Assembly (NCBI RefSeq): GCF_030540645.1
Contig: NZ_JAUNVV010000034.1
Coordinates: 1-32,714 of the forward strand
Direction of reading: 5' to 3'
DNA from: Arthrobacter sp.
Lineage (GTDB): Bacteria > Actinomycetota > Actinomycetes > Actinomycetales > Micrococcaceae
Length of the DNA stretch: 32,714 nucleotides
This document shows positions 8,767 through 17,966 of the stretch, in pieces. The notes beneath the pieces are model-generated. The model worked only from the letters and a program-made list of their open reading frames with translations. It was not told the DNA's origin and searched no databases. Numbering within the stretch: the first letter of the stretch is position 1; the number at the start of each line of letters is the position of its first letter. The translations under genes were made by a program, and so were the position numbers.

Positions 8767-10547
8767 AAGTACTGCCCGGTGTTGGGAAGGGTTTCCAGCG
8801 TCTTGCCGGGAACCTGGCCTTCCTTGCTTTGCACAATGGTGCGGATGTAGGTGATCCGTTCACCCTTCTTTCCGGAAATGCGCGCCCAGTCATCGGGGTT
8901 CGTGGTGTTGGGCATGTCCTCGTGCTCGCGGAATTCGTCCACCACGGCCCGGAGCATGTGCTCAATCCGGATGCCCTTTTCACCACTGGTCAACAAGTCC
9001 TTGATGGCGTACTTCTTGGCCCTGTCTACCACGTTTTGGATGACGGCACCGGAGTTGAAGTCCTTGAAGTACAGCATTTCAGTGTCGCCGTTGGCGTACG
9101 TGACTTCCAGATACTCATTGGACTTGTCCGTGGCGTACATTGCCTCGACCGTGCGCTGGATCATGGCGTCCACCGTCTCCTGCAGACTTCCGTGGTTGGC
9201 GGCGAGGTCGTCACTATGGAAAGGCAACGTGGTGGTGACGTACTTGGCGAAAATGTCGGCCGCTGCCTCCGCGTCAGGGCGCTGGATCTTCACCTTCACA
9301 TCCAGCCGGCCGGGGCGCAAAATGGCCGGGTCAATCATGTCTTCACGGTTGGAGGCACCAATGACGATTACATTGTCCAACCGTTCCACGCCGTCAATCT
9401 CGCTAAGCAGCTGCGGCACGATGGTGGTTTCCACATCTGAGGAGACCCCGGTTCCGCGGGTGCGGAACAAGGAGTCCATCTCGTCAAAGAACACCACGAC
9501 GGCGCTGCCGTCGGAGGCCTTCTCACGTGCCCGGCTAAAGATCAGCCTGATCTGGCGTTCAGTTTCCCCCACGTACTTATCGAGGAGTTCAGGACCCTTA
9601 ATGTTCAAGAAGTAGCTCTTCTGGTCCTTGACGCCGGAGCGTTCACGGGCCCGTTTGGCGAGCGAGTTCGCGACTGCTTTGGCAATGAGCGTCTTGCCAC
9701 AGCCGGGAGGGCCGTAGAGCAGGATCCCCTTGGGTGCCTTGAGCCCGTGCTCCAGGTACAGGTCTGGATGCAGGAATGGGAGTTCCACCGCATCACGGAT
9801 CTGCTCAATCTGTGAACTCAAGCCGCCGATGTCGGAGTAGGAGATGTCCGGAACCTCTTCGAGGATCAGGTTTTCCACTTCGGAGCGCGGGATCTTCTCC
9901 AGCGCATAGCCGGTGCGCCCGTCGATGGTCAGACCGTCACCTACTTTAACGGCGCCGCCTTGCAGAACTCCTGCCAAACGGACAACGCGTTCCTCGTCCG
10001 CGCGCCCAATGACCAATGCGCGGGAGTTTCCCAGCAGTTCCTTCACCGTGGCAAGTTCTCCCACGCGCTCGTAACCAAGGGCGGCAATGACGACGAAGGC
10101 CTCATTGAGCAGGACTTCCTGGCCAACGTTGAGCTCATTCAAGCGCAGCAATGGACTCAGACTCACCCGCATTTTGCGCCCCGAAGCGTAAATGTCAAGA
10201 CTTTCATGCGTGATCGCTGTGGCCTTGCCGGAAAGTGCCAGCGGCTTGTTGATGGCGATGATCGTGCCAAAGCCATACGGCGGTTCACCGTCATTTTCCA
10301 GTGCGGAGCGCAGCTTGAGGATTTCACTCTTGGTGGTCTCCAGCATGGCTACGAGCTTGGCATTGTTTTGCGTGGCCGACGCCAGCTGCCTGTCCAAGTT
10401 GCGGGCCTTGTCACGGAGCACATTGAGCTGCCGTTCAATGACGGCCTGCTGCCCGGGGCCGGTTACATAACTGTCCCCATGCGAACCCGGGGCAGGGTTG
10501 TCTGAAGTGGGGGTGCCTGGGGACGTGTGCATTGCGTCGTTGCTCAT
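8763..10547 (-). CDS. arc: Proteasome-associated AAA+ ATPase Arc/Mpa
   Basis: A hexameric unfoldase that captures pupylated proteins and feeds them into PrcBA. The order is: flexible N-terminus, coiled coil for Pup binding (about residues 35-85), tandem OB-fold inter-domain (about 90-235), then the AAA+ module. Walker A GPPGCGKT lies at about 279-286, and Walker B ends with Asp355-Glu356 (FFDEMDS). Sensor 1 is IGASNRED and the arginine finger region is RPGRLD. The last residues are GQYL, the penultimate-Tyr motif that docks into the alpha ring. ATG at 10547 lies 9 nt after GGAAGGA; upstream TTG (10556) and ATG (10553) are in frame but too close to that site. Confidence 0.97.
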   Translation of the reverse strand: MSNDAMHTSPGTPTSDNPAPGSHGDSYVTGPGQQAVIERQLNVLRDKARNLDRQLASATQNNAKLVAMLETTKSEILKLRSALENDGEPPYGFGTIIAINKPLALSGKATAITHESLDIYASGRKMRVSLSPLLRLNELNVGQEVLLNEAFVVIAALGYERVGELATVKELLGNSRALVIGRADEERVVRLAGVLQGGAVKVGDGLTIDGRTGYALEKIPRSEVENLILEEVPDISYSDIGGLSSQIEQIRDAVELPFLHPDLYLEHGLKAPKGILLYGPPGCGKTLIAKAVANSLAKRARERSGVKDQKSYFLNIKGPELLDKYVGETERQIRLIFSRAREKASDGSAVVVFFDEMDSLFRTRGTGVSSDVETTIVPQLLSEIDGVERLDNVIVIGASNREDMIDPAILRPGRLDVKVKIQRPDAEAAADIFAKYVTTTLPFHSDDLAANHGSLQETVDAMIQRTVEAMYATDKSNEYLEVTYANGDTEMLYFKDFNSGAVIQNVVDRAKKYAIKDLLTSGEKGIRIEHMLRAVVDEFREHEDMPNTTNPDDWARISGKKGERITYIRTIVQSKEGQVPGKTLETLPNTGQYL

Positions 10548-10592
10548 GACCATCAATCCTTCCGCGGCCGTGAAGGGCCGCTACTGCCAATT

Positions 10593-11744
10593 TTAGTGCC
10601 TATGCGCTGGGGGCCAGTTCCCTGACCTCCCAGCCGTTTCCGCCCAGCCGTTTCCGTTGCCGGCTGTATTCTCCGTTGCCTTGTCGGTGACTGTGCCGAG
10701 GGCGGCGTCTGGGTCCTTGTCCTTGCTCTTCGTGCGTTTCGTTTGCACGGTGGAGGAGGCATCCCGGGCCGCGCGGCGAAGCTTCCGGTCCGACACGGCC
10801 CTCTCCCCCACGGCTGCCGGAGTCCACGCATCAAGGTCTTCCTGGGCGAAGTCCGTCTTGGACGCGCGGCGCTTTGGCGACATGCCCGTCACGCCGTCCG
10901 CCAGACGCCGGGTCACCATGAGGAAGCCCGTGTGGGCCACCATGCGGTGGTCCGGGCGCACTGCCAGACCTTCAAGGTGCCACCCGCGCACCATGGATTC
11001 CCAGGCATCGGGTTCGGTGAAGCGCCCGTCGGCGCGGATGGCCTCGGCTGTGCGGGAGAGCTGGGTTACCGTGGCGACGTAGTTGATCCACACGCCGCCG
11101 GGAGCCAGCACGGTGGCCACGGCGTCGAGGCATTCCCAGGGAGCCAGCATGTCAAGGACCACACGGTCAATGCTGCCGGGGGCTTCCTGCGCCACCACTT
11201 CGTCCTGGAAGTCGCCCAGGGAGATCTTCCATGCAGGGTGCGGGCCGCCGAAGATGGTTTCCACATTGCCGCGGGCAATGTCAGCGAACTCTTCACGGCG
11301 TTCAAAGGAATGCAGGTAGCCTGCGTCGCCCACCGAACGCAGCAAGGAGATGGACAGTGCTCCTGAACCCACACCGGCCTCAACCACTCGGGCTCCGGGG
11401 AAGATATCACCCATCGTGATGATCTGCCCAGCATCCTTGGGGTAGACCACTGCGGCCCCGCGCGGCATGGAGAGTACGAAGTCCGAGAGCAGCGGGCGCA
11501 ATGCCTGGTACTGCTGGCCCACGTTGCTTTCCACCATGGAACCCTCAGGTGAGCCGATCAGCAGATCGTGGTTCAGGAATCCCTTATGAGTGTGATACGC
11601 CGTGCCTGGTGTCAGCGTGATGGTGTTCATGCGACCCCGCTCGTCTGTCAGCTGTACGCGTTCGCCGGCGCGGAACGGTCCGCGGCGCTGTGCGGCACCG
11701 TGCGGTGCCTGGGCGGGTTCTGTGGTGGAACCGGGGTGATTCAT
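10593..11744 (-). CDS. trmI: tRNA (adenine-58-N1)-methyltransferase TrmI
   Basis: This SAM-dependent enzyme methylates A58 in the T-loop of tRNAs, stabilising their fold. The N-terminal beta domain includes TLTPGTAYHTHKG. The Rossmann core contains motif I VEAGVGSGALS, followed by an acidic residue in SFERREEF, then DMLAPWE, typical of TrmI, and HTGFLMVTRR near the core end. A basic, low-complexity tail of about 90 residues (from about 290) is longer than in most relatives. ATG at 11744 is preferred; a TTG at 11756 is also in frame. The gene sits directly upstream of arc, as in M. tuberculosis, where the homologue (Rv2118c) lies near mpa. Confidence 0.93.
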   Translation of the reverse strand: MNHPGSTTEPAQAPHGAAQRRGPFRAGERVQLTDERGRMNTITLTPGTAYHTHKGFLNHDLLIGSPEGSMVESNVGQQYQALRPLLSDFVLSMPRGAAVVYPKDAGQIITMGDIFPGARVVEAGVGSGALSISLLRSVGDAGYLHSFERREEFADIARGNVETIFGGPHPAWKISLGDFQDEVVAQEAPGSIDRVVLDMLAPWECLDAVATVLAPGGVWINYVATVTQLSRTAEAIRADGRFTEPDAWESMVRGWHLEGLAVRPDHRMVAHTGFLMVTRRLADGVTGMSPKRRASKTDFAQEDLDAWTPAAVGERAVSDRKLRRAARDASSTVQTKRTKSKDKDPDAALGTVTDKATENTAGNGNGWAETAGRSGNWPPAHRH

Positions 11745-11853
11745 GACTAAATCCAATCGTGTTTGTTACTCGCAGAAAAGTTGTGGGGACGTGCTGTTGC
11801 GGCCGGGGCTGTGGCGGCCGGGTGCCGGGGGCAACCGGTCATGAAGCCTGAAG

Positions 11854-13020
11854 TCAATGGACCGGCTTGCCGGTGATGGCCGCAACCACTTTGGCCTGGC
11901 TGAGCAACCCGGTGACTCTGCCCTCGAGGTTGATGACGGCGTATTCGGTGTCGGGGAGTTTGGCAAGGTAGGCCACCAGTTCCTCGCCCGCAGCCGCTTC
12001 AGGAACGTAGGCGCCCGTCGAAAGTGCGCGCGCTACGGCACTTGAGGGGGTGGATTGGGCAGCCTGCGGAGGGACGTTGGCCAGTGCGTTTTCGTCAACG
12101 ACGGCGGCTGGGCGGCCGTCCGCGCCGTAGAGCACTATGGGTTCAGCACGGTGTTCGGCCCGAAGCGTCCACAACTGCGCCACCGTGCATTGGTTCGAGG
12201 CGCTCACTGCCGGAACGGCCAGCGCCGAGGCGCTGATGGCTGGCAGCCGCAGCCTGATGCTGGCGGCCTTGATGGAGGAAGACGCCCCCAGCCACAGGAA
12301 GCCGGCTAACAAAATGACGATGAAGGACGTGGTCAGGTCAGGCTGGCCGCCCATCATATAAGGCACCGCCAGTACGGCAACCACAAGGACCACCACGATG
12401 ATCCGGCCAGCCCAACCGGCTGCGATGGTGCCTTTCTCCTGGACACCGGTGGCCTTCCAAACGATGGACTCCACCAGACGCCCACCGTCCAAGGGAGAGC
12501 CGGGCAGCACGTTGAACAAACCAATCAGCAGGTTGGCCCAGATGAAGATGTTCACCAGCAGCAGGGCAATGGAGCCGCCCATGGTGATTTGGTCCGCGGT
12601 TGTGGGGGAAGGAATTGCCGTCTTGACGAGCCAGCCCAGTCCAGCCAGCACAAAGTTGGCGACGGGTCCGGCAAAGGCAACCATGAGTGCCTTGCCGGGG
12701 GTGGCCTTGCTGAAATCGAACTCGGTATGCCCGCCCCACAGATTCAGCACGATCTTGTGGGTGGTCCACCCGAACATTTTTGCTGTCACAGCATGGGCCA
12801 GCTCATGGATGAACACGGAGAACAGCAACAAGAGCGCATAGGCAAAAGCCACCGGATACGCCCAGTTCTGGAAGCTTCCCTGCAACTGCGGGCCGAAGAT
12901 CAGCACCGTCACGGCGGCTATCAAGAACCAGGAGTTGGCCAAAATAATGGGCGTGCCCTTGACCGAGCCAAGGACCAGCCCCTCGCGACGCTTCGGAGCG
13001 CCGTGTGCGGGATCGCTCAC
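11854..13020 (-). CDS. Site-2-type intramembrane metalloprotease (M50) with C-terminal CBS-like region
   Basis: The 388-residue membrane protein has the zinc motif HELAH (His72, Glu73, His76) in one transmembrane segment and the partner motif GSPLDGGR with Asp178 in a later one. This is the arrangement of site-2 proteases that cut transmembrane anchors such as anti-sigma factors. About six hydrophobic segments lie between residues 20 and 270. The soluble C-terminus (about 285-388) resembles a CBS pair, with two repeats separated by a Pro/Ser-rich linker, suggesting nucleotide control. The start GTG at 13020 overlaps the HAD stop codon (GTGA); the longer frame up to 13101 lies inside the HAD gene. 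The substrate is unknown. Confidence 0.92.
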   Translation of the reverse strand: MSDPAHGAPKRREGLVLGSVKGTPIILANSWFLIAAVTVLIFGPQLQGSFQNWAYPVAFAYALLLLFSVFIHELAHAVTAKMFGWTTHKIVLNLWGGHTEFDFSKATPGKALMVAFAGPVANFVLAGLGWLVKTAIPSPTTADQITMGGSIALLLVNIFIWANLLIGLFNVLPGSPLDGGRLVESIVWKATGVQEKGTIAAGWAGRIIVVVLVVAVLAVPYMMGGQPDLTTSFIVILLAGFLWLGASSSIKAASIRLRLPAISASALAVPAVSASNQCTVAQLWTLRAEHRAEPIVLYGADGRPAAVVDENALANVPPQAAQSTPSSAVARALSTGAYVPEAAAGEELVAYLAKLPDTEYAVINLEGRVTGLLSQAKVVAAITGKPVH

Positions 13021-13754
13021 AGAGCAGCCCCGGCGGAAGCTGCGTGGGCAGCCAAAACTGTTGCAACGTCGTCGTACGTCCGGCCGGCCAACGTGGTCCA
13101 CAGGGTGCGACTGGGGTCCGCAGGCAGTGGGACGGCGTTCGGAACCGCAATGGTGGCAACTCCGGAGGCCACCGCTGAGGCCACCCCGGGCACTGAATCT
13201 TCAATGGCGACACAATGGTTGCCGGTCAGTTCCGGATCGGTTTCACGCAGGCGCTCAACGGCCATCAAGTACGGTTCGGGGTGGGGTTTGCCGTTCTCCA
13301 CCTCGTCTCCAGTGATGAGGAATTCGAAATAGTCGCCGTCAAGGGCGTTGACCACTTCACTGGCCAAGTTGCGCTCGCTCATGGTGACCAGCGCGCAGCG
13401 CACGCCCCGACCATGCAGTTCGGCCAGGAGTTCGCGCGCACCCGGGCGCCAGGGCAGTTCCCTGCGGACGCCGGCAATCACGGAATGGGACAGGTGGTCC
13501 ACGATCTCACGCACGGACAGTTGCACACCGGCGTCCTGGAGGACGGCTGCAGTGGATTCCAGTGCGTTGCCCACAAGACCCATGGCCTTTTCCACGTCCC
13601 AGTGTCCGCCGTGTTCGGTCACGAGCCCGATTTCGGCCGCGATCCAGTAAGGCTCGGTGTCAACAAGGGTCCCGTCCATGTCCCACAACACGGCTTTGAG
13701 CGGTGGTGGCGTCGTAGTCGCATCGGGCACAGCGGCTGGAGAGGGTAAAAGCAT
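13017..13754 (-). CDS. HAD-superfamily hydrolase (beta-phosphoglucomutase-like)
   Basis: A 245-residue phosphatase or phosphomutase of the haloacid dehalogenase superfamily. Motif I is DMDGTLVDT (nucleophile Asp25, acid/base Asp27), motif II is the Thr in ALVTMSE, motif III is the Lys in NGKPHPEPY, and motif IV is AIEDSVPG. A helical cap lies between motifs I and II (about 35-105), as in the beta-phosphoglucomutase/GPH group. The substrate cannot be told from sequence. It is the first gene of the long minus-strand run and diverges from the PAC2 gene. TAGACT lies 6 nt before the ATG, so the mRNA may be leaderless, although GGAGG also sits in that spacer. Confidence 0.93.
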   Translation of the reverse strand: MLLPSPAAVPDATTTPPPLKAVLWDMDGTLVDTEPYWIAAEIGLVTEHGGHWDVEKAMGLVGNALESTAAVLQDAGVQLSVREIVDHLSHSVIAGVRRELPWRPGARELLAELHGRGVRCALVTMSERNLASEVVNALDGDYFEFLITGDEVENGKPHPEPYLMAVERLRETDPELTGNHCVAIEDSVPGVASAVASGVATIAVPNAVPLPADPSRTLWTTLAGRTYDDVATVLAAHAASAGAAL

Positions 13755-13760
13755 GCCTCC

Positions 13761-13766
13761 AGTCTA
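13761..13766 (-). promoter_or_regulatory. Candidate -10 of the HAD gene (leaderless layout)
   Basis: TAGACT on the minus strand is separated by 6 nt (GGAGGC) from the ATG at 13754. It probably drives at least the HAD and site-2 protease genes. It mirrors the PAC2 promoter at the other end of this 98-bp divergent spacer. Confidence 0.5.
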
Positions 13767-13840
13767 CGGGTCATGGACGGTGGAAAGGATTTCGGCTCCG
13801 GATGCGCGTGGTGCATGGTGCAACCCGCACCGGTGCGCCG

Positions 13841-13846
13841 TAGGCT
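13841..13846 (+). promoter_or_regulatory. Candidate -10 of the PAC2 gene (leaderless layout)
   Basis: TAGGCT is followed by 6 nt and then the GTG start at 13853. There is no Shine-Dalgarno sequence. The same hexamer and spacing occur before uppP. Confidence 0.5.
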
Positions 13847-13852
13847 GAGCGT

Positions 13853-14743
13853 GTGAGCAGATTTGACGAGGGACTCTCCGGCGAGACCGGACGGTGGCTG
13901 CAAAAGGCACCCGGCGAAGACCGGGTGACCGTACTGCTTGCCGCTTTCGAAGGCTGGAACGACGCCGGGGAGGCGGCCAGCGACGCGTTGAAATACCTGC
14001 ATAAACTGTGGGGCGCCAAGAGGGTGGGCGTCATTGAACCCGATGACTACTACGATTTCCAATTCACCCGCCCCGAAGTCAGGCTGACCTCCAACGGCGG
14101 GCGCAAAGTCAAGTGGCCCGTAACGAAGATTGCCAAGGCCAGTATTCCCGGCACCGACATCGACGTCGTCTTGGTGCACGGGGTGGAGCCGTCCTACCGG
14201 TGGCGCGCCTACACAGCCGAGCTTTTAGCCAAGGCCGCCGAACTACATGTGAATTACGTTGTACTGGTAGGCGCGTTGCTGGCTGATGTGCCGCATTCAC
14301 GACCCATTCCCGTCACGGCAACATGCGACGACGACGAGCTTGCCGAGCGCATGAAGCTGCAGCCGTCCCAGTACGAAGGTCCCATCGGCATTGTTGGCGT
14401 GTTGAACGAGGTGGCCCTATTGGCGGGCCTGCCCACCATTTCATTGTGGGCGGCGGTGCCCCACTATGTGGCGCAGGCGCCCTCCCCCAAGGCCCAGCTG
14501 GCACTGCTGAACCGCATAGAGGATTTCCTGCATGTTCCGTTGTCCGCCCCTGAATTGGCAGACGATGCTCAGGCTTGGGAGCGTGGGGTCAACGACCTGG
14601 CTGCCGGGGACCCTGAAATCTCCGCCTACGTCCAGCAGTTGGAAGAGGCCAAGGACACAACGGAGCTACCCGAAGCCACCGGGGAGTCCATCGCCCAGGA
14701 ATTTGAGCGGTACCTGCGCCGCCGGGGCCGCGAACAGCCCTAA
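13853..14743 (+). CDS. PAC2-family protein (proteasome assembly chaperone-like fold)
   Basis: The 296-residue protein matches the PAC2 family: LLAAFEGWNDAGEAAS near the N-terminus, then DYYDFQFTRPEV, VLVHGVEPSYRWR, VLVGALLADVPHSRP and GPIGIVGVLNEVA, ending in a charged helical tail (about 235-296). The family is named after eukaryotic and archaeal proteasome assembly chaperones; the actinobacterial members (M. tuberculosis Rv2125 is one) have no proven role. Here it is encoded next to the proteasome run but on the opposite strand. The GTG start lies 6 nt after a TAGGCT -10 element. Family assignment is confident, while a role in proteasome assembly is only an inference. Confidence 0.93.
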   Translation: MSRFDEGLSGETGRWLQKAPGEDRVTVLLAAFEGWNDAGEAASDALKYLHKLWGAKRVGVIEPDDYYDFQFTRPEVRLTSNGGRKVKWPVTKIAKASIPGTDIDVVLVHGVEPSYRWRAYTAELLAKAAELHVNYVVLVGALLADVPHSRPIPVTATCDDDELAERMKLQPSQYEGPIGIVGVLNEVALLAGLPTISLWAAVPHYVAQAPSPKAQLALLNRIEDFLHVPLSAPELADDAQAWERGVNDLAAGDPEISAYVQQLEEAKDTTELPEATGESIAQEFERYLRRRGREQP

Positions 14744-14775
14744 CGGCGCAGCCGCTTTCTGTAGATCGTGACGCT

Positions 14776-16059
14776 TTACAGTGCTACGCCCAGCAGGGCC
14801 TCGATGGCATCCGAGATCAGGTCGGCATCATGTTCGGAGGCCTGCTCCGAGGACTCCGCAGTTGCGGCCCAATCGTCGACGGCGGCCAACGCGCGCGGTG
14901 CGTCAAGGTCCTGGGACAGCGCTTCCCGCAGTTCGGCCAGGACGATTTTCCCCGTCCCAACTGGTGAATGAAGCAGGGCTTCACGCCAGCGCTGGAGGCG
15001 GAGTTCGGCGTCGTCAAGCAGTTCCTGTGTCCAGAACCAATCAGTGCGGTAGTGGTGTGCCAGGATGGCCAGGCGGATGACGGCAGGGTCAACCCCCTCG
15101 GAGCGCAGCACGGAGACCAACACCAGGTTGCCCAGGGATTTGCTCATCTTTTCGCCGTCCAGGCCCACCATGCCGGTATGGCTGTAGTGCCGGGCCATGG
15201 GGGTCTCCCCCAAGGCAAAGGCGTGGCCGGCACCCATTTCGTGGTGCGGGAACACCAGGTCGCTGCCACCACCCTGAACGGTGAAGGGGCTGGGCAAAAA
15301 GCGCCGCGCAATGACAGTGCACTCGATGTGCCAGCCAGGGCGACCCGCCCCCAGTGAGGCACCGTCCCATGAAGGCTCGCCGTCCCGGGCAACGCGCCAG
15401 AGCAGGGCGTCAAGGGGGTGGCGCTTGCCGGGGCGCTGGGGGTCTCCGCCGCGTTCGGCAAAGAACGGCAGCATTTCTTCCTGCGTCAATCCACTGATCT
15501 GGCCGAGCCACCAAGGCGCTTGCAGGTCGGGATCATGCGATGCGGCAGAGGCGGCTTCGACGGAGAAGTAGATGTCGCCGTCGGGCGCCCCGTCGGCGCC
15601 AACGACTGGGTAGGCCAGTCCTGCGGCAATGAGGCTTTCAACCTCGGGCACGATCCAAGCAATGGACTCAACGGCGCCAATGTAGTGATCAGGGGCCAGC
15701 ACGTTCAGGGCTTCCATGTCCGCTTGGAACAGGGCCGTCTGGGACGCGGCGAGTTCGCGCCAGTCGACCCCGTCGCGGTTGGCCCGTTCGAGTAGGGGAT
15801 CATCAATATCTGTGACATTTTGCACATAATTGACGGCACGGTTCTGGTCACGCCAGGCCCGGTTCAGCAAGTCAAAGGCCACATACGTTGCGGCGTGGCC
15901 GATGTGGGTGGCGTCGTACGGGGTGATGCCGCAGACGTAGAGGCTTGCCTTGTCCGAGTCCGGCAGCGGAACAACCCGCTGTTGGGTGGTTTCATGCAAA
16001 TGGATGACCGGCATGGTGCCGGGCAGCTGAGGGAGGGCAGGGGACTTCCAAGTTTTCAC
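14776..16059 (-). CDS. mshC: Mycothiol biosynthesis cysteine ligase MshC
   Basis: MshC joins cysteine to GlcN-Ins using ATP, the third stage of mycothiol synthesis. The 427-residue enzyme is a relative of cysteinyl-tRNA synthetase. It shows the zinc-ligand Cys43 in YVCGITPYD, the HIGH motif THIGHAATY, a second zinc site in PGWHIECT followed by FPHHE, and KMSKS at 304-308. The short C-terminus, without the anticodon-binding domain of CysS, and the N-terminal [14 protein letters not shown] (compare MxSWxxPxVPxLPG of MshC) separate it from CysS. GTG at 16059 is chosen for that N-terminus; the frame is open to 16104. TAAGCT lies 7 nt before the start. It follows uppP by 22 nt. Confidence 0.94.
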   Translation of the reverse strand: MKTWKSPALPQLPGTMPVIHLHETTQQRVVPLPDSDKASLYVCGITPYDATHIGHAATYVAFDLLNRAWRDQNRAVNYVQNVTDIDDPLLERANRDGVDWRELAASQTALFQADMEALNVLAPDHYIGAVESIAWIVPEVESLIAAGLAYPVVGADGAPDGDIYFSVEAASAASHDPDLQAPWWLGQISGLTQEEMLPFFAERGGDPQRPGKRHPLDALLWRVARDGEPSWDGASLGAGRPGWHIECTVIARRFLPSPFTVQGGGSDLVFPHHEMGAGHAFALGETPMARHYSHTGMVGLDGEKMSKSLGNLVLVSVLRSEGVDPAVIRLAILAHHYRTDWFWTQELLDDAELRLQRWREALLHSPVGTGKIVLAELREALSQDLDAPRALAAVDDWAATAESSEQASEHDADLISDAIEALLGVAL

Positions 16060-16066
16060 AGTGCCA

Positions 16067-16072
16067 AGCTTA
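16067..16072 (-). promoter_or_regulatory. Candidate internal -10 of mshC (leaderless layout)
   Basis: TAAGCT on the minus strand, then TGGCACT (7 nt), then GTG at 16059. It lies in the 22-nt gap after uppP, so mshC could be transcribed both from the uppP promoter and on its own. Confidence 0.4.
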
Positions 16073-16081
16073 CAGTTCCCG

Positions 16082-16918
16082 CTACGCGGTGATGACGCCG
16101 GCACCCAACAGGAGGTACAGGAAAAGTCCCAAGCCGATCCGGTACCAGACGAAAGGGCGGAAGCTCTTGGTGGAGATGAACTTCAGGAACCAGCCAATGA
16201 TGAAATATCCCACAACGAACGCGATGATGGTGGCCAACGCAATTTCGCCGATGCCGAACGGACCTTGGGCGCCTTCGTGCTTGGCGAAGATTCTGTACAG
16301 CTCATAGAAGCCGCTGCCAAACACGGCGGGGATGGCCAGCAGGAACGAATACCTTGCTGCCGATTCACGGGTGTAGCCCATCAGCAACCCGGCCGTGATG
16401 GTGCCTCCGGAGCGCGACACTCCAGGAATGAGGGCCAACGCCTGGGCGAAACCGTAAATGATGCCGTGCTTGTAGCTCAAGTCCTTGAGTTCCCTGCTTT
16501 GAGTGGCGACGGTGTCGGCCACGGCCAGGATCAGTCCAAAGACGATGAGTGTGGTTGCTACAAGCCACAGGTTCCGCAGCGTCGATTCGATTTGGCTTTG
16601 GAACAGCACCCCCAACAGGGCGATGGGGATGCTGCCAATGATGACGAGCCAGCCCATGCGCACGTCCGGCTCGTTGCGAGCCACCCGCCCGCGCAGTGAC
16701 CCCCACCAGGCCTTCACGATGCGGACAATGTCCCGCCAAAAGAAGACCAGCACGGCAGTTTCCGTGCCGAGCTGGCTGACTGCGGTAAAGGCCGCCCCAG
16801 GGTCCGCACCAGAGGGCAGGAACTTGCCGACGACAAAAAGATGGGCGCTTGAGGAAATCGGGAGGAATTCGGTCAGGCCTTGGATAAGGCCCAGGAAGGC
16901 CGCTTCAAACCAGTTCAC
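16082..16918 (-). CDS. uppP: Undecaprenyl-diphosphatase UppP (BacA family)
   Basis: An integral membrane enzyme that dephosphorylates undecaprenyl pyrophosphate, recycling the lipid carrier for cell-wall synthesis; overproduction is known to give bacitracin resistance. The 278-residue length is typical. The two signature motifs are present: [15 protein letters not shown] (residues 14-28) and PGVSRSGGT (about 164-172). About eight hydrophobic segments are visible. The GTG at 16918 lies 6 nt after TAGGCT, with no Shine-Dalgarno sequence. It heads a two-gene unit with mshC and diverges from the aldo/keto reductase gene. The same uppP-mshC neighbourhood exists in mycobacteria. Confidence 0.96.
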   Translation of the reverse strand: MNWFEAAFLGLIQGLTEFLPISSSAHLFVVGKFLPSGADPGAAFTAVSQLGTETAVLVFFWRDIVRIVKAWWGSLRGRVARNEPDVRMGWLVIIGSIPIALLGVLFQSQIESTLRNLWLVATTLIVFGLILAVADTVATQSRELKDLSYKHGIIYGFAQALALIPGVSRSGGTITAGLLMGYTRESAARYSFLLAIPAVFGSGFYELYRIFAKHEGAQGPFGIGEIALATIIAFVVGYFIIGWFLKFISTKSFRPFVWYRIGLGLFLYLLLGAGVITA

Positions 16919-16924
16919 GGGTTC

Positions 16925-16930
16925 AGCCTA
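16925..16930 (-). promoter_or_regulatory. Candidate -10 of uppP (leaderless layout)
   Basis: TAGGCT on the minus strand, 6 nt (GAACCC), then GTG at 16918. Hexamer and spacing are identical to those before the PAC2 gene. Confidence 0.5.
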
Positions 16931-17009
16931 AAGCATGCACGGGCAGGAGGGGTTCAGCGCCGCTCCCGGCGGACGTCATGGTGGCGCACAACGCCCGCAC
17001 AGTTCACCG

Positions 17010-17015
17010 TAAGCT
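17010..17015 (+). promoter_or_regulatory. Candidate -10 of the aldo/keto reductase gene (leaderless layout)
   Basis: TAAGCT, 7 nt, then ATG at 17023. It lies on the other side of the divergent spacer from the uppP promoter. Confidence 0.45.
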
Positions 17016-17022
17016 TGCAGGT

Positions 17023-17958
17023 ATGGAACAACGATTCATGGGCACCAGCGGTTTGCGTGTCTCTGCCCTGACTCTGGGCACAATGACCTGGGGTAATGAG
17101 ACGGATGCACAGTCTGCTGGAACCATGCTGCGGGACTTTATTGATGCCGGCGGCACCACCATTGACACAGCCTTCAGCTGCGCTGAGGGCCGCAGCGAAG
17201 CCATTTTGGGCGAGTTACTCGGTGATGTTGTTCCACGCAGCGACGTGGTGTTGATGTCAAAGGCCGGCATCAGCCACCGCAATGGAAAACGCATGGTCGA
17301 CACCTCTCGCCGAGCCATGCTCGCAGGACTTGACGCGTCACTTGCACGGCTGGGCACAGACCACCTGGACCTGTGGCTTGCCCACATCTGGGATGAGAAC
17401 GTTCCCCTGGAGGAAACCTTGGGTGCCCTTGAATTCGCGGTGAGCAGCGGCAGGGTGCGCTACGCGGGTGTGTCCAACTACAACGGATGGCAGCTGGCAC
17501 GAGCGGCAACCCTGTCCGAGGTGCCCCTGGTGGCCAACCAGATTGAATACTCGCTGTTGGAACGCACTGCCGAACAAGAAGTCATCCCTGCGGCCGAGCA
17601 TGTGGGTGCCGGTTTGTTGTGCTGGGCGCCGCTGGGCCGGGGTGTGTTGACGGGGAAGTACAGGGGGCAGATCCCCGCCGATTCCCGTGGAGCCAGCGCC
17701 ACCATGAGCGGTTATGTGGAAAAGTATCTGGATGGCCGCCCGGCCAGGATCACCGAAGCCCTTGTAACAGCGGCCAAGGGGCTGCGCCGCACGCCATTGG
17801 ATGTGGCTTTGAGCTGGCTGCTGGAGCACCACGGTGTCACCTCTGCCGTGGTGGGCCCCAGAACGCACGGACACCTCAAGGAAGTGCTTTCGTCCTCTTT
17901 GGAACCACTGCCGGAACAAATCACGACGGTACTGAACGAGGTTTCCAAACTCAACTAG
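17023..17958 (+). CDS. Aldo/keto reductase-family protein lacking the catalytic tyrosine
   Basis: The 311-residue protein follows the aldo/keto reductase TIM-barrel plan: GLRVSALTLGTMTWG at strand 1, a DTA segment, LDLWLAH, GVSNYNGWQL, NQIEYSLLER, and a C-terminal cofactor region with SAVVGPRTHGHL. Three of the four catalytic residues are in place (Asp48, Lys80, His121). The tyrosine expected in the DTAxxYGxGxSE motif is Cys53 here (DTAFSCAEGRSE). NADPH binding seems retained, but ordinary carbonyl reduction may be impaired, so it could be a redox sensor or an enzyme with altered chemistry. ATG at 17023 is chosen; the frame is open to 16978. It ends 8 bp from a convergent gene. Confidence 0.9.
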   Translation: MEQRFMGTSGLRVSALTLGTMTWGNETDAQSAGTMLRDFIDAGGTTIDTAFSCAEGRSEAILGELLGDVVPRSDVVLMSKAGISHRNGKRMVDTSRRAMLAGLDASLARLGTDHLDLWLAHIWDENVPLEETLGALEFAVSSGRVRYAGVSNYNGWQLARAATLSEVPLVANQIEYSLLERTAEQEVIPAAEHVGAGLLCWAPLGRGVLTGKYRGQIPADSRGASATMSGYVEKYLDGRPARITEALVTAAKGLRRTPLDVALSWLLEHHGVTSAVVGPRTHGHLKEVLSSSLEPLPEQITTVLNEVSKLN

Positions 17959-17966
17959 GACAACTT

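Noticed and set aside
8547-9440. Plus-strand 297-codon open frame
   Set aside because: Antisense to dop and arc, whose catalytic motifs are intact.
12589-13332. Plus-strand 247-codon open frame
   Set aside because: It lies antisense across the site-2 protease and HAD genes, both with complete motifs; its translation is Gln/His/Gly-rich shadow sequence.
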